A stretch of 64,000 bases of DNA from Periconia sp. R9002 (taxonomy: Eukaryota > Ascomycota > Dothideomycetes > Pleosporales > Periconiaceae): assembly GCA_023627715.1 (NCBI GenBank), contig JAMAHW010000020.1, positions 186,001-250,000 of the forward strand. Reading direction: 5' to 3'. Both the position numbers and the translations under genes were made by a program. This document shows, in pieces, positions 33,616 through 48,022 of this stretch (its first letter is position 1; each line of letters opens with the position of its first letter). Under the pieces are notes generated by a model that saw nothing but the letters and a program-made list of their open reading frames with translations, had not been told where the DNA came from and made no database searches.

Positions 33616-34779
33616 ATGCATACATGGCTTCACTGCTTTTGTCAATCTCCTTGGGCTTCTCGACGTCTTGCAATAGCATTTTCCCGGCGTTTTTATGTGC
33701 TTAATATTCCCACCCCATGTGGTTTTCGAAAGAATGACTCTGCCTTCGTAGCCTTGGTTGGCCCACGATGATCAGGTCCGGAGGAAATGGTGTAGATAGA
33801 ACTCTTTGAGAGATCACAATAATAATACCAACAACCTTCGATAAATGATTGTCTCCATCTGCCATCTTGGAAATCCCCGTGACATTCCCAGCGATGCTGA
33901 GGTTGCAGACGCTCGCGTATCTATCTATGTTCGATCGGATGAGTCGTTGTACCTGCCCATGTACGGCGTAGTTGAACCCAGGGTCTCGTGGAGAACAACA
34001 TGTGGAACACAGCACGCGCATCCAGTAACGTTGACCGTTTACGACGAACCATACATCCTGCCAGTGAAGCTTATGTTGATAATCACAACGCTCCTTGCAC
34101 AACGGGCGGCGCAGTATCTGTGAATCTCCGCCTGAAACCTTGTCTGAGTTCTGCCTTGTCCGTTGCCGAGTCTGCTTGACGGTTCAGATGGAAATGAACG
34201 GGAACAGTTCAATTTCAGGGATAGCTTTATTAGAAGTGCGCTCTGTCACCCACCCATGAATCGAGTATCTGGCAAGAATCCAATCTCAGGGAGCCAAAGA
34301 AATGAGGTCCGTACTTTCATACTCTGAAATGTATGTTGGTGAGGCTTCGTCGTTTCGGTGCTTAGTCTGCTTCCACGCAGTACGTGACTCGTCTAATAAA
34401 CGGTTTGCCGTTGAAATGGTGACATAATATCCATATACAAATTGCCTTATTCTATATCGTGAAGTTTGCCATAATTCACTACTGACAGGATATCACAGCC
34501 GAGGTCGATGTAATTTCTCAAGTCATCAGCTCAACTGTTGTAGGTCCACAATATCCTTAGTCAACAGCGTGATTAAGTAATAAGCGCTTGGGACATCGGC
34601 ACAGCCGTCGTCGTCACCCACTCAACATCATAGATGTGCACGCCTCCGTAATGCCCGACTGCCTATAATACTCAATTCCTTGTTCTTGTGTTGTGTATTT
34701 CGCTATGCTGTCTCTTTCCCTTCCACTCCGTTAGATCCTTCTTCCTAAGCTTGCGCGCATAATTCATGATAGAGCAACG
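33616..34779. other. Intergenic, no gene seen
   Basis: About 1.16 kb between the GPI protein gene and the LCCL gene. A 133-codon minus-strand frame at 33701-34102 begins with TTG, not ATG, and is not supported. Confidence 0.5.
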
Positions 34780-36784
34780 ATGCCTTCGACTAGCCCGTCA
34801 CGAAAGGCGGAATCCTCGGTGTCGGCAGACGTAGAGAATGGCGATAATGGAGAGCTGGACTCTGCAAGGCCAAGGCCATGGGATGAAGAAGGTAGGTCGG
34901 GCAATGCATCTTCGGGGCTACCTGGGAGGAGCGAGGGTATGACCTCGCGTCGCCAGTGGTACGATACTCCACGCTGGAAAGCAGTCAAGAGCAAGATACC
35001 TTCACCACTCACTCGTTGGGCGCGCATTGCATCGAATTGGATGAAAGGGCCCAAGCCCCCTAAGAAAAATTGTATAAAACCTTTGTTCGAGCCTGTACAG
35101 ACATTCCATATACGCCTCCTGGCCCGATTACCCCCGTTCTTCCAGATATGCATCTTCGTCTGCGCATTCTTGGTATGGATCGTACCATTTGGAGTTTTGT
35201 TGCATGATCACAGTCTCCCTAGTGACATTGCAGGTTTTGGATCACCTGTGAAATTATCTTGCACAAACCAATTATGGTATGTCGTTGTGTACCTCAATTG
35301 GCTAGCGAAACTAATTGATTCTCACCAGGCCCGGTGCTACGAGTTGCGGTATCAACGGTGGAAATTGCCTTCCATTTGAAAATTCGACCTTCGCATTCAG
35401 CTGCCCTGCGGATTGCAGTTTGACGGTCGTCTTAAATCCAAAAACTATCGGAGACGAATCCATCGCATACCGTCCGTTGATTGTAGGAGGTGGCACGCCA
35501 CAGACACCGGGAGGAAACGACTTTGTATATCGTGGAGACTCATTCATATGTGGGGCTGCTATTCATGCCGGGGCACTGAGTGATAACCGTGGAGGATGTG
35601 GAGTCCTAAGCCTTGTAGGAGCAAGGAACGAGTACGACGGAGCGAACAGGAATGGGATGCCGAGTGTTGGATTTAATTCAAGCTTCCCACTGTCTTTTGA
35701 CTTCGACCGCAGCGAACAGGTCCAAAGAGATTCAGGAAAGTGCAATGACCCTCGCTGGAGCCTCCTGATTCTATCCGTCACTCTCTCCGCTGCTTTCTCG
35801 CTCTTTACAACCCACCCTGCTACTTTCTTCGGACCCGTCTTCATCATCGCCTACTGGCAAATCTCCATGGCCTCCGATCCACAGCCCTACAACGATTATC
35901 CCTCTCTAGCCTCCAGCGCCCTCGCCAACTTCCTCCCCGCAGCATTTGTCGCCGTCGTCATCTACCAAACAAGTGTTCGAAAAACGCTCCACAAGCTCAC
36001 GGCCCAATACGAGAAAACTATCCTCTGGATCGGTGCTCTATGGGTTGGTGCCCTCAACAACCTCACCCTCGACCATATCCCCATCTCCCGTCTAACCCCT
36101 CACGATCTACACCAACAACCAGGTGCCATGACTGCCCTTATCATCATCGTCCTTGTCCTCGTCGCCATCGTCCTCTATCAAGCTTGGTGTTTCCGCGCCG
36201 AAGGCCGCCTCCTCCGCTTCCTAGGTTTGTACATCACGTTAGGGCTCGGCCTCGTGATCCTCATCGGCATTCCGTCCCTCAGCCTGCGTATCCATCACTA
36301 CATTCTCGCGCTTCTCCTCCTGCCCGGTACCGCACTCCAAACCCGTGCCAGTCTCCTTTTTCAAGGCCTCCTCGTAGGTCTCTTCATCAACGGCATCGCG
36401 CGCTGGGGATTCGCCTCCATCCTCCAAACTCCCGATGCCCTCCGGGGCGACGCGCAGCTTGGTAGCGACCTCGTTTCCATTCTGCCCCCTAACATCACAA
36501 ATACGACCATTGCGTTCGCCTGGGCGAGTCTGGCCCGCGGCTACGATGGCGTCAGTGTGCTCGTGAACGATGTCGAGAGGTTTAGAGGATTCAGCGATGA
36601 TGGGCAGAACAACTTCACGTGGACGAGGCGGACTGCCGATAAGGATAAGCCCGAATATTTTCGGTTTGGGTTCGTGAATTACACCCCGTTTGGAGGCGTG
36701 TCTTATAGCGATTTCACGGGGGCTGGGATCTGGTGGCCGAACGGCACGTGGAGTGATATTCCCGAAGGCAGGACTTCGGGGTGA
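34780..36784 (+). CDS. LCCL-domain multipass membrane protein (650 aa)
   Basis: Exons are 34780-35276 and 35329-36784 with a 52 nt intron; the join is in QLWPGATSCG. Residues 1-130 are a cytosolic, Ser/Arg-rich tail. The first membrane span is about residues 133-155 (FFQICIFVCAFLVWIVPFGV). An LCCL domain follows, about 165-290: SCGINGGNCLPF, SCPADC, YRGDSFICGAAIHAGALSDNRGG-like features with the paired Cys and the conserved C-x-A-A-I-H-A-G block. The remaining half has about six to eight further membrane spans and ends in an extracellular region with N-glycosylation sites (NIT, NTT, NFT, NYT, NGT). Fungal LCCL proteins of this form are known but uncharacterised; the domain is thought to bind lipid or carbohydrate. 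Confidence 0.9.
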
Positions 36785-37738
36785 TGTGGATTGAGATGAT
36801 GGGTTTGTCGTTTGACATATACTCTGGTGTATATAGAAATAGAAATAGGAACTTGTGCATCTGTATTTTAAACCATTCCAAGACAGTCCTAAATCTGCGT
36901 ACCGTCCCAGGTACGTGCGGAAAAAGAAGTACACAATGTGCGCGTGGCTTTTTCTGGTAACAGATGTATTTCCTTTTCCCCTTCCGTCGATTACCCCATG
37001 CACTATCCTATCGATGAATTCTATTGATACACATACATACCCCATGAACCAAAGACCCCAACCCAAGCAAGACCATGTCCACCTCAGTCAGCAAGGGCAG
37101 ACTTCCCACCGTGACAACAAAAGTCCAAGAAATCCCACTTTAGTTTTTATGCCCCATAACATGCCTCACATCCACGTCCTGTACTGTACACACACACACA
37201 CGTATGTGTATGTATGTACGCGCAAGCTGCTCAAAACCCATAGCGCAAACGTTGGAGCCATCCTTATTCATACAATGACTTACAACAGACCATATACGTT
37301 TGTGTCCTCGGAAAGAAAAAGAAAATAAAAACAAGATATCGAAATGTAGTTGTGTGAATGAACCATTAACCTCCGCCCCCGTTTCCGATTTCGACACATA
37401 CACACCACCAGACAAAGGAGAAAAAAAAAGTCGATCTTGATGATAGTCTTCTCTCCGCTCCAGATGAAGGAGAGGGTTTGAGAGAGAAGATAGATGTTTG
37501 AACGCCAGTCACGCCCCCGTTTGATCTTACCGTGATAGACCAAGAGACACAAAGAGACTGAAACAACAGAGAGAAAGAGGATAGGAAATGCCTTGTTAAA
37601 GGGTAACAGACAGACTGTCCAAAGGTTGATAATGGTCTGGCAACACCATCCTCACAACACTAGCCGCTCTTGTGTTTTGATAAGCAGTGAGAGCAAGCGA
37701 AGGGTTGAGCGTTAACGATGAAACCCAGAGGGAATTGT
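36785..37738. other. Intergenic between convergent genes
   Basis: About 950 bases between the 3' ends of the LCCL gene and IES1. It includes a CACACACACACACGTATGTGTATGTATGTA stretch (two short blocks) near 37189-37220. No gene seen. Confidence 0.5.
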
Positions 37739-40114
37739 TTACCCCATATGAGCTGGCAAGGGTGGGAGTGTATGGGGATCATACACCCTCTCCTCCTCCT
37801 CATCGGAATCCATGTCCTCATCGTCGCGTCGTTCCATTGCTTCATCGGCATCCGCCATTTCCTCATCTTCGTCGGCGAATTCTTCCTCCCGCTCCAGTAT
37901 TACACCATTCGTGCCGTTCTGGACCCGGTTGTGGGATTCCTGCTTCGGGTTGGTGCGTGTAATCAACTTGTTCTCTTCCCAGCGGTCCATGCGACGGATA
38001 GCACGGTTAATCATTTTATTCCTGTAGTAGACTTCTTCGCCTTTGTCGTCAATCTCATCTCCGTAATTGATAGGTACGAGACCAGCTGGAATCGGGGGAG
38101 ACGGTTTCGTTCCTCCATCGACATCTTGTTGATGCAGAGCTTGGGTGTTGGACTCCTCGTCTGTATCATAACCATCTTGCATACCCTTGCAGCGGATCCA
38201 TGCCCGGAGGAAGCTGGACTGTTTCTTACGACGTTTGGCAGCAATTTTCCACTCTTCCCGAATCACACGGTCCAGTATTACGTCCACCCGTCGTCGTCGA
38301 TATTGCTCAACAGCCAGCTGGTGTTGAGTAAGTGGGCGTGTGCGTTTATGAGATGGGTCGGATCCGTTTAGAGGAAGGTAGAAACCATGAGGGCCGGCGA
38401 AAGTTGCAGCATTTCCCGAAGGCGACTGTCCGTCCTGCGAGTTTGCCTGTTCGAGTCTGGATTTGAATCCCCGGACACCGGAGTTGCGGCTCCGCGACCA
38501 ATTGCCACGACCAGGTCCCTTAGGCGCGGGCGTGGACGACGGAGTATCTTCATTGAGCAGTGTGTTGATACGCATATTAGGCGTGGCTTTTTTACCAGTG
38601 TTATAGACACTTCCGGGAGGCGAAGCAGATCGGGTTCGGTCTGTATCTGAAGGATAATCGCGTTCAATAAGGGACTTCGCGAGTTTTCCTCGTCCTCTAG
38701 CTGAGCCATGAGATGGCGATTGACGGTCTCGACCTGGAGTGGAAGCACCATCGTCTGCTAAAACAGAAAATACCGGGTTTTGGTTGAAAGCTATTAAAGT
38801 GTTAGGAGTACATCATCAAGCGGAGCAAACGGACTCTGTATTTACCTTTCTTGTTTGGCCGTTTAGGGCCTGTGACGATGGGAGCCATATCACTCTGTAA
38901 AATAGCTAGCAGTTTTGTTAGCTGAATTCTGTATCCAGCAGCGACTGCACTTACCTGTACGCTCTTTACGTTTGATTTCTCCAAAGTTTTTCTCGTCGAC
39001 TGTATCTACATTCTCGAGAGCTTCTTGTTCTGGTGTTAGGAACTCAAATGGGGGGCATTTGATGGGAAGTCCTCCTGTAGCGCTTTCATCTGCTTGACCG
39101 TATTGTCCTGCCCCGAAAGGATTGTTTAATGCTGCTTCCTTTGAGAAGTCGCTCTCGAGGTACCACCACATAAGCCATAGAAAAGCGGTCGCCCTGCTCT
39201 TGCTGCTCAAATTCGGGCGCATGACGAGGTCGAAAAAATCGCGAGGAGGGAAGAAATGAAGTTCGGAGATCTTGGGAGCGTACTGCGACAATACGAAGAT
39301 GAGGTTGACAGGATTTGTGCGAGGTATAGACTTCTCCCGAATGTCTTCGATAGTGCTCGGTTGCTCATGGTCTTCCGTCGCTCCTTTTAGTATAGATTTC
39401 AGACGTGGTGCGTCCTGGAGTTGTTTGTAGGCGTTGGGATCTTGGTGAGCTTGAAGGGAAGGGATGGAATGATAGGTACGCAGTTGCGCTCGCATTTCCG
39501 GGAAGACTACTCATGTGATTAGTATACTACGTGTCACGGAAGATGTAGCGCGTACAGTTGAGCGTGGTGTTCATCCTCCCCACGTTGACCAGCAAGCACA
39601 CCATTGCCATGTTGATAGCAGCTGGCCGCTCCGTCAAGAGCTTGTCCTTTAAGATCTTGCTGCATTTGCTGCTCTTGGCCATTGCATCCAAATAAATATC
39701 CGCAAAAGTATGGTTTTTCGATCCGTCGGGTTTGGTGAAGACCTTCTTGTCATCCTCAAAGACTTGTTTCAAGAAATCATATTGGATGTCTTTGCGCCAT
39801 AGCGGGACGCCATCTTCCTTCTTAAGATGCCGAATCTTATTGCCCGAATATACAGAGGAAACGCTCCCATTCGCGTTGCGGCGTACCGTGGTCGGGTTCG
39901 CGGTGTAGTAAGACTTGTTTGTCTTTGCCTCTTCCGAATCGCCCTGCATAGCATCTGTGTCATCCGGGGCCGGCGTGTTGGCTTGTGAATTGGTGGAAGC
40001 TTTCGTATCTTCCATTGTTGAAGGTTCGGCGGCGAGGATATGTCGTAGACTGTTTCTTGAGTCCGGTTCGTCGCTGCGCACAGGAGGTGCGGCGGATGCG
40101 GAATCAGCATCCAT
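37739..40114 (-). CDS. IES1: INO80 complex subunit Ies1 (729 aa)
   Basis: Fungal-specific subunit of the INO80 chromatin-remodelling complex. Exons in transcript order: 39556-40114, 38955-39506, 38846-38905 and 37739-38757; introns are 49, 49 and 88 nt, and the total is in frame. The conserved core includes YDFLKQVFEDDKKVFT, FADIYLDAMAKSSK, ERPAAINMAMVCLLVNVGRMNTTLN, PRLKSILKG and FLWLMWWYLESDFS with NPFG. The middle is Ser/Arg-rich. The C-terminus has QLAVEQYRRRRVDVILDRV, an acidic Asp/Glu stretch, and the terminal YDPHTLPPLPAHMG, which I associate with this family. The gene is 729 aa compared with about 690 in yeast. The 39 nt/60 nt small third exon is supported by both splice sites. Confidence 0.88.
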
Positions 40115-41801
40115 CTTTAGCTTGGTGCAGCTGTGTAACGTTTCGCAATACGTAAGGGTGCAACTGCCAGTAAAGCAGATGCTCAAGAACTAGAAAGCAT
40201 GGGTTAGAGGTTGAGGCAGAATATGCAGGGTCGGTTCGAAATGAACAGACAAGAAGCTCCAAGGCGACGAGCGAATGCGTTGCGCGGTCTGGAGGCTGGG
40301 CCGGAACAACTTGCCGCCGGCCGGTTGAGGCTGCTTGAAACCCTTAGCCCGCATCTTCCGCTAATTGAACATCGTCACAGCATCATCTTTTCCCCACGTC
40401 TGCGTTCACGCTACATGGTCCGTTCATGCAGATGTATTTTTCATTAAACAATCGATTTATAGTTAATGCCACCATAGTTTTGCAGGAAATCAGATTATTG
40501 AAAAAATTTCACCTTCAAAAAACCGGATTAATGCTATATACACAAATGCAGTGGTGTTTTAGTACAAATGCTAGCCATCGTACCCTGCGCTCGATATATA
40601 CAGAGGAGTGACACACCGGGAAGTCACATATTAGGAGGACTAATAGGTTCTACGAATTAGAAGCTCTACGACCTACGTAGGATATCTAGTATAGTTGTCT
40701 AATTCGTGAATAACGCCTGGTACACTAGCTACCCGATATATGACCTCCCAGCGTGTCACCCCTCTGTATCAACAACGGCAGTTGGAGTCGGGAGCATGGG
40801 CCGTGCAGTTACATTCTGTTAGAGGTTGTATTCTCTATGACATTTGCACCTGGTCTTCAGTCAACGCATTTTTTCGCAGTGTAGAATGATATCAAAGGAT
40901 GAGAAGCACATATCAAACACGGAAGAGGCAGATTAGATATTGTGAACCGCATTGCATTGGAGCACTGAATTATGCCCCTCACTATTCTATGTAGCTGGAT
41001 CCATCCAACCATGCTTTTCTTGCGATTCCCTCGCCCATGTCATGAGTGATCGCCATGTAGATGCAAACCAAAGCTTTCCTCCGCGAGCTGGCCTTCGCAG
41101 CCATGACAATGACCGATTTTGGGGTATCTCCTTCGCTTAAAGCCTCATAAGGTGCTCATCAGAAAAGGGTCATCCCTCGTAAACGCCATCTAGATGCGAC
41201 AACCAGAAAACTTTTTTTCCGCCGTCCAGAATCTGAACGCTGATCCCCCGCCGAGGGGGAGAAAGACGACGAACGAGACGCTCGCTGGAGGGGTATGACA
41301 AGGGAAAGGAATCGCTTTTGAGTGAAGAGAAAAAAGAAACAAAATGGTACTGAAAGCCCGAAAATGGAAATCTAACCGGAAGCCCCCAAGCAGCATGATG
41401 GGCAGGAAAGCGGAGGCATAAAATGTTCGTAAACGCGCCCGTTGCGCTTCGGATTTCCGCCGTCTGCAAGTCGTCCTCAACTGGTGGAACGACCAAGCGC
41501 CGGGTATCCTGGGTATGCTGAGCTCGAAAAAGACACATGTCCGCAAAGAAACAGTCGATGTCTATATGCTGATTGGGGTATGAGATTTCGAATTTCCGTG
41601 TCGTGACCGTAAAGAATCGCAGAAACCATGTAATGAAAGCCGCAGAGAAAAAGGAAAATGATGGAGCCCTTTCGTGAACATAGACATGCTCATACGCAAA
41701 GGCTCAAAGCCGCAAATGGAGCGGCACGATGTCCTGAATGGAGATGACGGTAGAAGACATTAGATCCAGGCATCGTAGAGTCCCGTAGGAGAGTAAATGG
41801 T
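40115..41801. other. Intergenic with transposon relic
   Basis: About 1.7 kb between the IES1 start and the DED1 stop. It contains the MITE relic at 40601-40766, in an AT-rich stretch from 40430 to 40760. No gene is seen; minus-strand frames at 41170-41546 lie in the DED1 3' UTR. Confidence 0.5.
40601..40766. mobile_element. MITE relic, Tc1/mariner-like, 166 bp
   Basis: Imperfect terminal inverted repeats of 30 bases (40601-40630 and 40737-40766) match at 25 of 30 positions, and all five differences are transitions. The ends are CAGAGG...CCTCTG and the element is flanked by TA on both sides (40599-40600 and 40767-40768), the target duplication of Tc1/mariner elements. The inside is AT-rich, with secondary inverted repeats around a CCTACGTAGG palindrome, and has no coding capacity. 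Transition-only differences fit repeat-induced point mutation. Confidence 0.75.
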
Positions 41802-43917
<2,116 letters not shown>

Positions 43918-46789
43918 GATGGGTAGACGAGTTTGTATTGGATCTTTTGTGGTTGCGTAGAAAAGAGACTGCGTAGATGAAAAACTATTAACACCGTATC
44001 TTCAGGGCCTAGAGGTGAAGGACAGTTTTGCAAACTGTGGACCTAGGTGAAGATGAGTCGTAAAACCGCAGGCAGAAACGCGCCTGAAACTGAGAGGAAA
44101 AAGGGAGCGCCTTCTTCCGAAAAGTAACTGAAGAAATGAGAGCGAAGACCAAAAGAGTGGACTTCACCTGGAGTGTGGTGGAAGATTTATAGAAGCACAC
44201 AGGGAAGGGTGTTTGTGTGGAAAGTATTTTGCAGGAGAGAGAGGCAAAGTGCAGTTTCTGCGTCGACTAACTTCATTGGTGCTTAGTCAGAGGCGGTGAG
44301 TGAGATGCGTGAGACACTCGCCGTCACCCCCCAAAACTCGCAGCAGCGCGGCAATCCGCGTCACCTACGCTCGGGTCTTTTTTACTTGGACTTGTGTTCC
44401 AGCTAATTGCCACCGGCGAAAGAAGGGAAAGGGACGATTACGCCGGAAAGGAAAATTCGCGAATGAATCCATCGTCTTCAACAGTCTTCCATGGCAAAGT
44501 CACAAGCACCTGGGTGGCGGCCATGGTCGGCGCTTGTGCTTGTCTTATCCGGTGATCGACTTGTACTAGTCTACATGTATCTACCACAAACAGGGGCAAA
44601 GCTGAGGAATTGTCTCTGCTCATACGGACGCAGAACATGTCATATTCAGGAGATATTGACCACGACGCATCGGTATCGTTCATTTACATGTTCTAGATGG
44701 CGGGAAGGGAGCCGAACAGCACGTCCGAAATCCCGAAGGTTATACATACCTTGGTTGACGGTGACGAGTCTCAACTTAACTCCTGGCATCAAATGTGTGA
44801 AGATTATTAATTGTACATGTATGTATCTCAAACTACACAAGAATCAATGCATGCAGGCACTTATCGCTATAGAGTTTGTTCTGCCTACAATATTCCCTCT
44901 ACGAAGAGCACAGCAAAGTGCTGTGATATCTCATTCATGTGTCTAGAACATTCAGGTTACATACATATGTAGGTAGGTAGGTAGGTATATCGCCCAACTG
45001 TGCGTCACATGATCAACATGCATATGTCAATCTCGCCCGAAGGTCTTCGCGGTAGTCCAATATTGATCAAAATATTCCCCTGGGACGGCCAATGGGAAAT
45101 TACGATACTTGCCATTGAGAATACACATGTGCATAATAGAGTGAGAAATGATTTGCCCGCGCCGGGAAGTCATATAACGCGCCGAGACACACGATTGCTT
45201 GAATGAGTCGACTACTTGAGTATTCCACCTCACTTCTCAAGAATCGAGATTGTGGAAATATTGTTCCCTTCTGTACTTTGAGCTATTCGCATGGGGTATG
45301 TATATAGACAGCTACAGTTTCATGTTTCCCTATGTAAGATGCTAGCATATGAAATCATCATCAGATACTAGCAATGTACAAAGTTCCTGTAGCTATCGCC
45401 ATCTTTACAAGGTAACATGAAGCTGTGTTCTGCCGTCGCTTGGATCCCAAGGGCTGAGCTCCTGTTTTTTCGAACTGGCTTGTGATTCTTACCTACTCCT
45501 TCTTTTACATGCGCACAATTCGCAATTGCCCTCTGCTACCTACTCATTGCACGTCACAATTACCTAGTCTTCTAAAGTCACTCTCCCATCCATTGCAACA
45601 TAGTTTCTAGATCACCTACCCCGGCGATGCGTCTTTCGATCAACTGCGTTGAGACCAAAAAAGGCCGCCCACGATGAACTTCGATCTGGAGCAAGATCTC
45701 CCAAGCCATATGAAGAAATCCGGTTGGAATATTCAATGAGAATTGATTCGAGACAACATGTAGAGTAAGTCTACCTGCCTATAGCTTAGACAGACTGCCA
45801 TAATGATAACAATCGAAAGTATTATTCTCTTCGCAATCGATTTGTTTAATCGTATAATGATAACGATAAAACCCGCTTGGGAATCAACAATAAAACACTA
45901 CACTTCCGACCAACGACCTGCCACCCGGGATCTCAAACGAACAACACGAAATTTCAGCGAAGTACAAAGCAGAGGTGACGTCAGAAAAAGGCGGCTTAGT
46001 CCTTATTATCCCACAATCATCTGCTCCCCTCCATACGTTTTGCCTAGGCGGCAAGAGGAAGCACATTCCCACCCTGCCTTGAAAGGAATCGGACCCTCCG
46101 TCCTCTCCTCCAGCTCTTCCTATTTCCAGGTAATTAACTCCGATGCCCTGTCATACTTCCGTTAGATGGAAATGTGTATTGGTCAGGAGAAGACGAGCAC
46201 AGTTTGTCTAACACTGTGCAAATCCTGAAGTAACAAATCCTTGCGTTGGGAACTTCCTGTTGTATAATTTGCACGAGGAACTTATCGATCAGAACCCCGG
46301 GGGTTAATGTCCTACGATACAGGACTTATGTGGAAAACTCTCGGCATGGTACGTTCTCCCTGCGTAGGAACGTATGCAGTTTGGGATAAACACGGGCAGA
46401 GAAAAAGGCTCCTGCGAACTATTGGGCAGCCACTCGCATTTGACTCTGGAGTGATCTGTGAGATAGGTTTGCAAATCTCCTTGCGTTTGTATCCCATTCT
46501 CTCGCCGTTATCCAGCCTACCTGCCGTACACTGAGCATTGTAATCTTCACCTGAAAGATATCAAGTCACGGTATTGCGATTACAAAGCTACATCAAAATA
46601 CCAAACGTACGCGTACATACTTGTATTGAAAGTACGTTATTGCTCATAAGAACATATAATAGCATTGGGGAATCCAAGGGTAGATTGGCTATTACAGACA
46701 CACAGACTAAAGGCAACGCGATAGGCTCATATGCAAATATATGTGGAAAATGGCACGCGCTTGAGAACTGTTTCCAGATATGTACATAT
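43918..46789. other. Gene-poor 2.9 kb region upstream of DED1
   Basis: Holds the DED1 promoter and leader. A TAGG tetranucleotide repeat lies at 44970-44988. A 151-codon ATG frame at 44491-44946 (+) is rich in Cys, Arg and Leu with no motif and is probably chance. The rest is AT-rich and shows no gene. Confidence 0.5.
44970..44988 (+). repeat. TAGG tetranucleotide repeat
   Basis: Four and a half perfect TAGG units in an intergenic region. Confidence 0.9.
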
Positions 46790-48022
46790 TCACGCCATGT
46801 TCTTTTCTTTCAGCCTGTCTGAGCCACCTCGCGAACGAATGAAAAGAGCGCATACACCAACGACAGCACCGATAAGGAATAATTTCTGGCCCATGGAAAG
46901 ACCGTCATCGACCTCACCGCTCAGGGTGGGGACGGGAATATAGGCACTAGTCTTCTTGGGCTCATTGGGCTGCTCCTTGATGTTGGCTTGATCAGCCATT
47001 GATTGCTGAGAGGGAGTAACATCGAGATCGTCTCCAGCTTTGGCAGGTTTGGCTGCACCGTATAAATCTTAAAGAAAAGGAAGTATCAGCGCCTCTCTAG
47101 CATATCAAGCCACAACACTGGCTTAGAGTTCCACATGGATACCTTCTTCGGGAACCTCAAGTTCGCCACTCTTGGCAATCTTCACCGTCTTGATGGGCTT
47201 GTCTCCCGGTGCCTTTTCCACATTCTCAATCTTTTCGACAACGTCATAGCCCTCAAGAACCTCGCCAAAGACGACGTGGCGCCCATCAAGCCAGGAGGTA
47301 ATAACAGTGGTGATGAAGAATTGAGATCCGTTTGTGTCCTAGTCATTGTGAGTATGAGCTTTTTGCGGGGAACATGTGATGTTATCGTACCGTGCCCGAG
47401 TTGGCCATGCCTGTTGAATTGGTTAGTCGGGGTCAAGTATTATGGGAAGCGTAACAACATACTCAAAAGTCCAGGCTTGGAGTGCTTGAGCTTGAAGTTC
47501 TCATCAGGGAACTTGTTGCCATAGATGGACTTGCCACCAGTTCCGTCTCCATTGGTGAAGTCACCACCCTGGATCATGAACTGCTTGATGACACGGTGGA
47601 AGGTAGAACCCTCGTAACCGAATCCCTTTTCGCCAGTGGCCAAAGCGCTTTATTGCGGTAAGTTTGTGCGCATTATGAAGAAAGGGTGGGAAAAATACCG
47701 GAAGTTCTCAGCGGTCTGTAAGGGTTATTAGCTACGGCTCCATGTCAAGAGGGGTGGGTGTTGCGTGAACGTACCTTGGGCACAGTCTTGCCATACAGAC
47801 CCATCACAATACGGCCAAGCTTCTCATCTCCATGCTCGATATCGAAGTAGACCTGTAAGGAAACAGTCAATCAGACTTCTAGGTCCCAATGCCTTATCTA
47901 GAGCGGCATACCTTGTGGGTGATCTTTGGACCTTTGGCAGCTTCAGTAGACTGCGCAAAGAACATGAAAGTGATCGTAAGGATCAAGAGCGCCGAGATAA
48001 CGAATCTCTGTAGCGAAAACAT
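46790..48022 (-). CDS. cypB: Alternative membrane-tailed cyclophilin B (294 aa)
   Basis: Same gene as the 208 aa form, but splicing the last intron (47068-47142, 75 nt, GTATCC...CTTTAAG with a pyrimidine-rich 3' end) removes the HVEL codons and stop. The frame then continues through exon 46790-47067 for a further 93 residues: a polar linker beginning [14 protein letters not shown], then one hydrophobic span ([16 protein letters not shown]) and a basic tail [14 protein letters not shown]. The product would be a type I membrane protein anchored after the catalytic domain. Both the splice signals and 279 bases of open frame support it, but which form dominates cannot be read from sequence. Confidence 0.65.
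47123..48022 (-). CDS. cypB: ER peptidyl-prolyl cis-trans isomerase B, soluble HVEL form (208 aa)
   Basis: Cyclophilin that speeds proline isomerisation during folding in the ER. Exons in transcript order: 47912-48022, 47775-47852, 47699-47715 (17 nt), 47463-47647, 47391-47410 (20 nt) and 47123-47338, all with GT...AG introns of 51-59 nt; the total is in frame. A signal peptide is visible ([29 protein letters not shown]). The cyclophilin core is complete: [73 protein letters not shown] and [15 protein letters not shown], with the catalytic Arg in FHRVI. The stop follows EEGIHVEL, and HVEL is a credible ER-retention signal. Divergent from MRPS13. See the alternative form below. Confidence 0.92.

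Noticed and set aside
34244..34270. CTGTCACCC sequence resembling the MITE end
   Set aside because: Only nine bases match and there is no partner inverted repeat or TA-flanked structure nearby.
36239..37066. 275-codon minus-strand frame opposite the LCCL gene
   Set aside because: Antisense to the membrane-span coding region; the plus-strand frame has clear domains, this one has none.
44491..44946. 151-codon ATG frame on the plus strand upstream of DED1
   Set aside because: Rich in Cys, Arg and Leu with no motif or homologue recognised; length is compatible with chance in a 2.9 kb gap.
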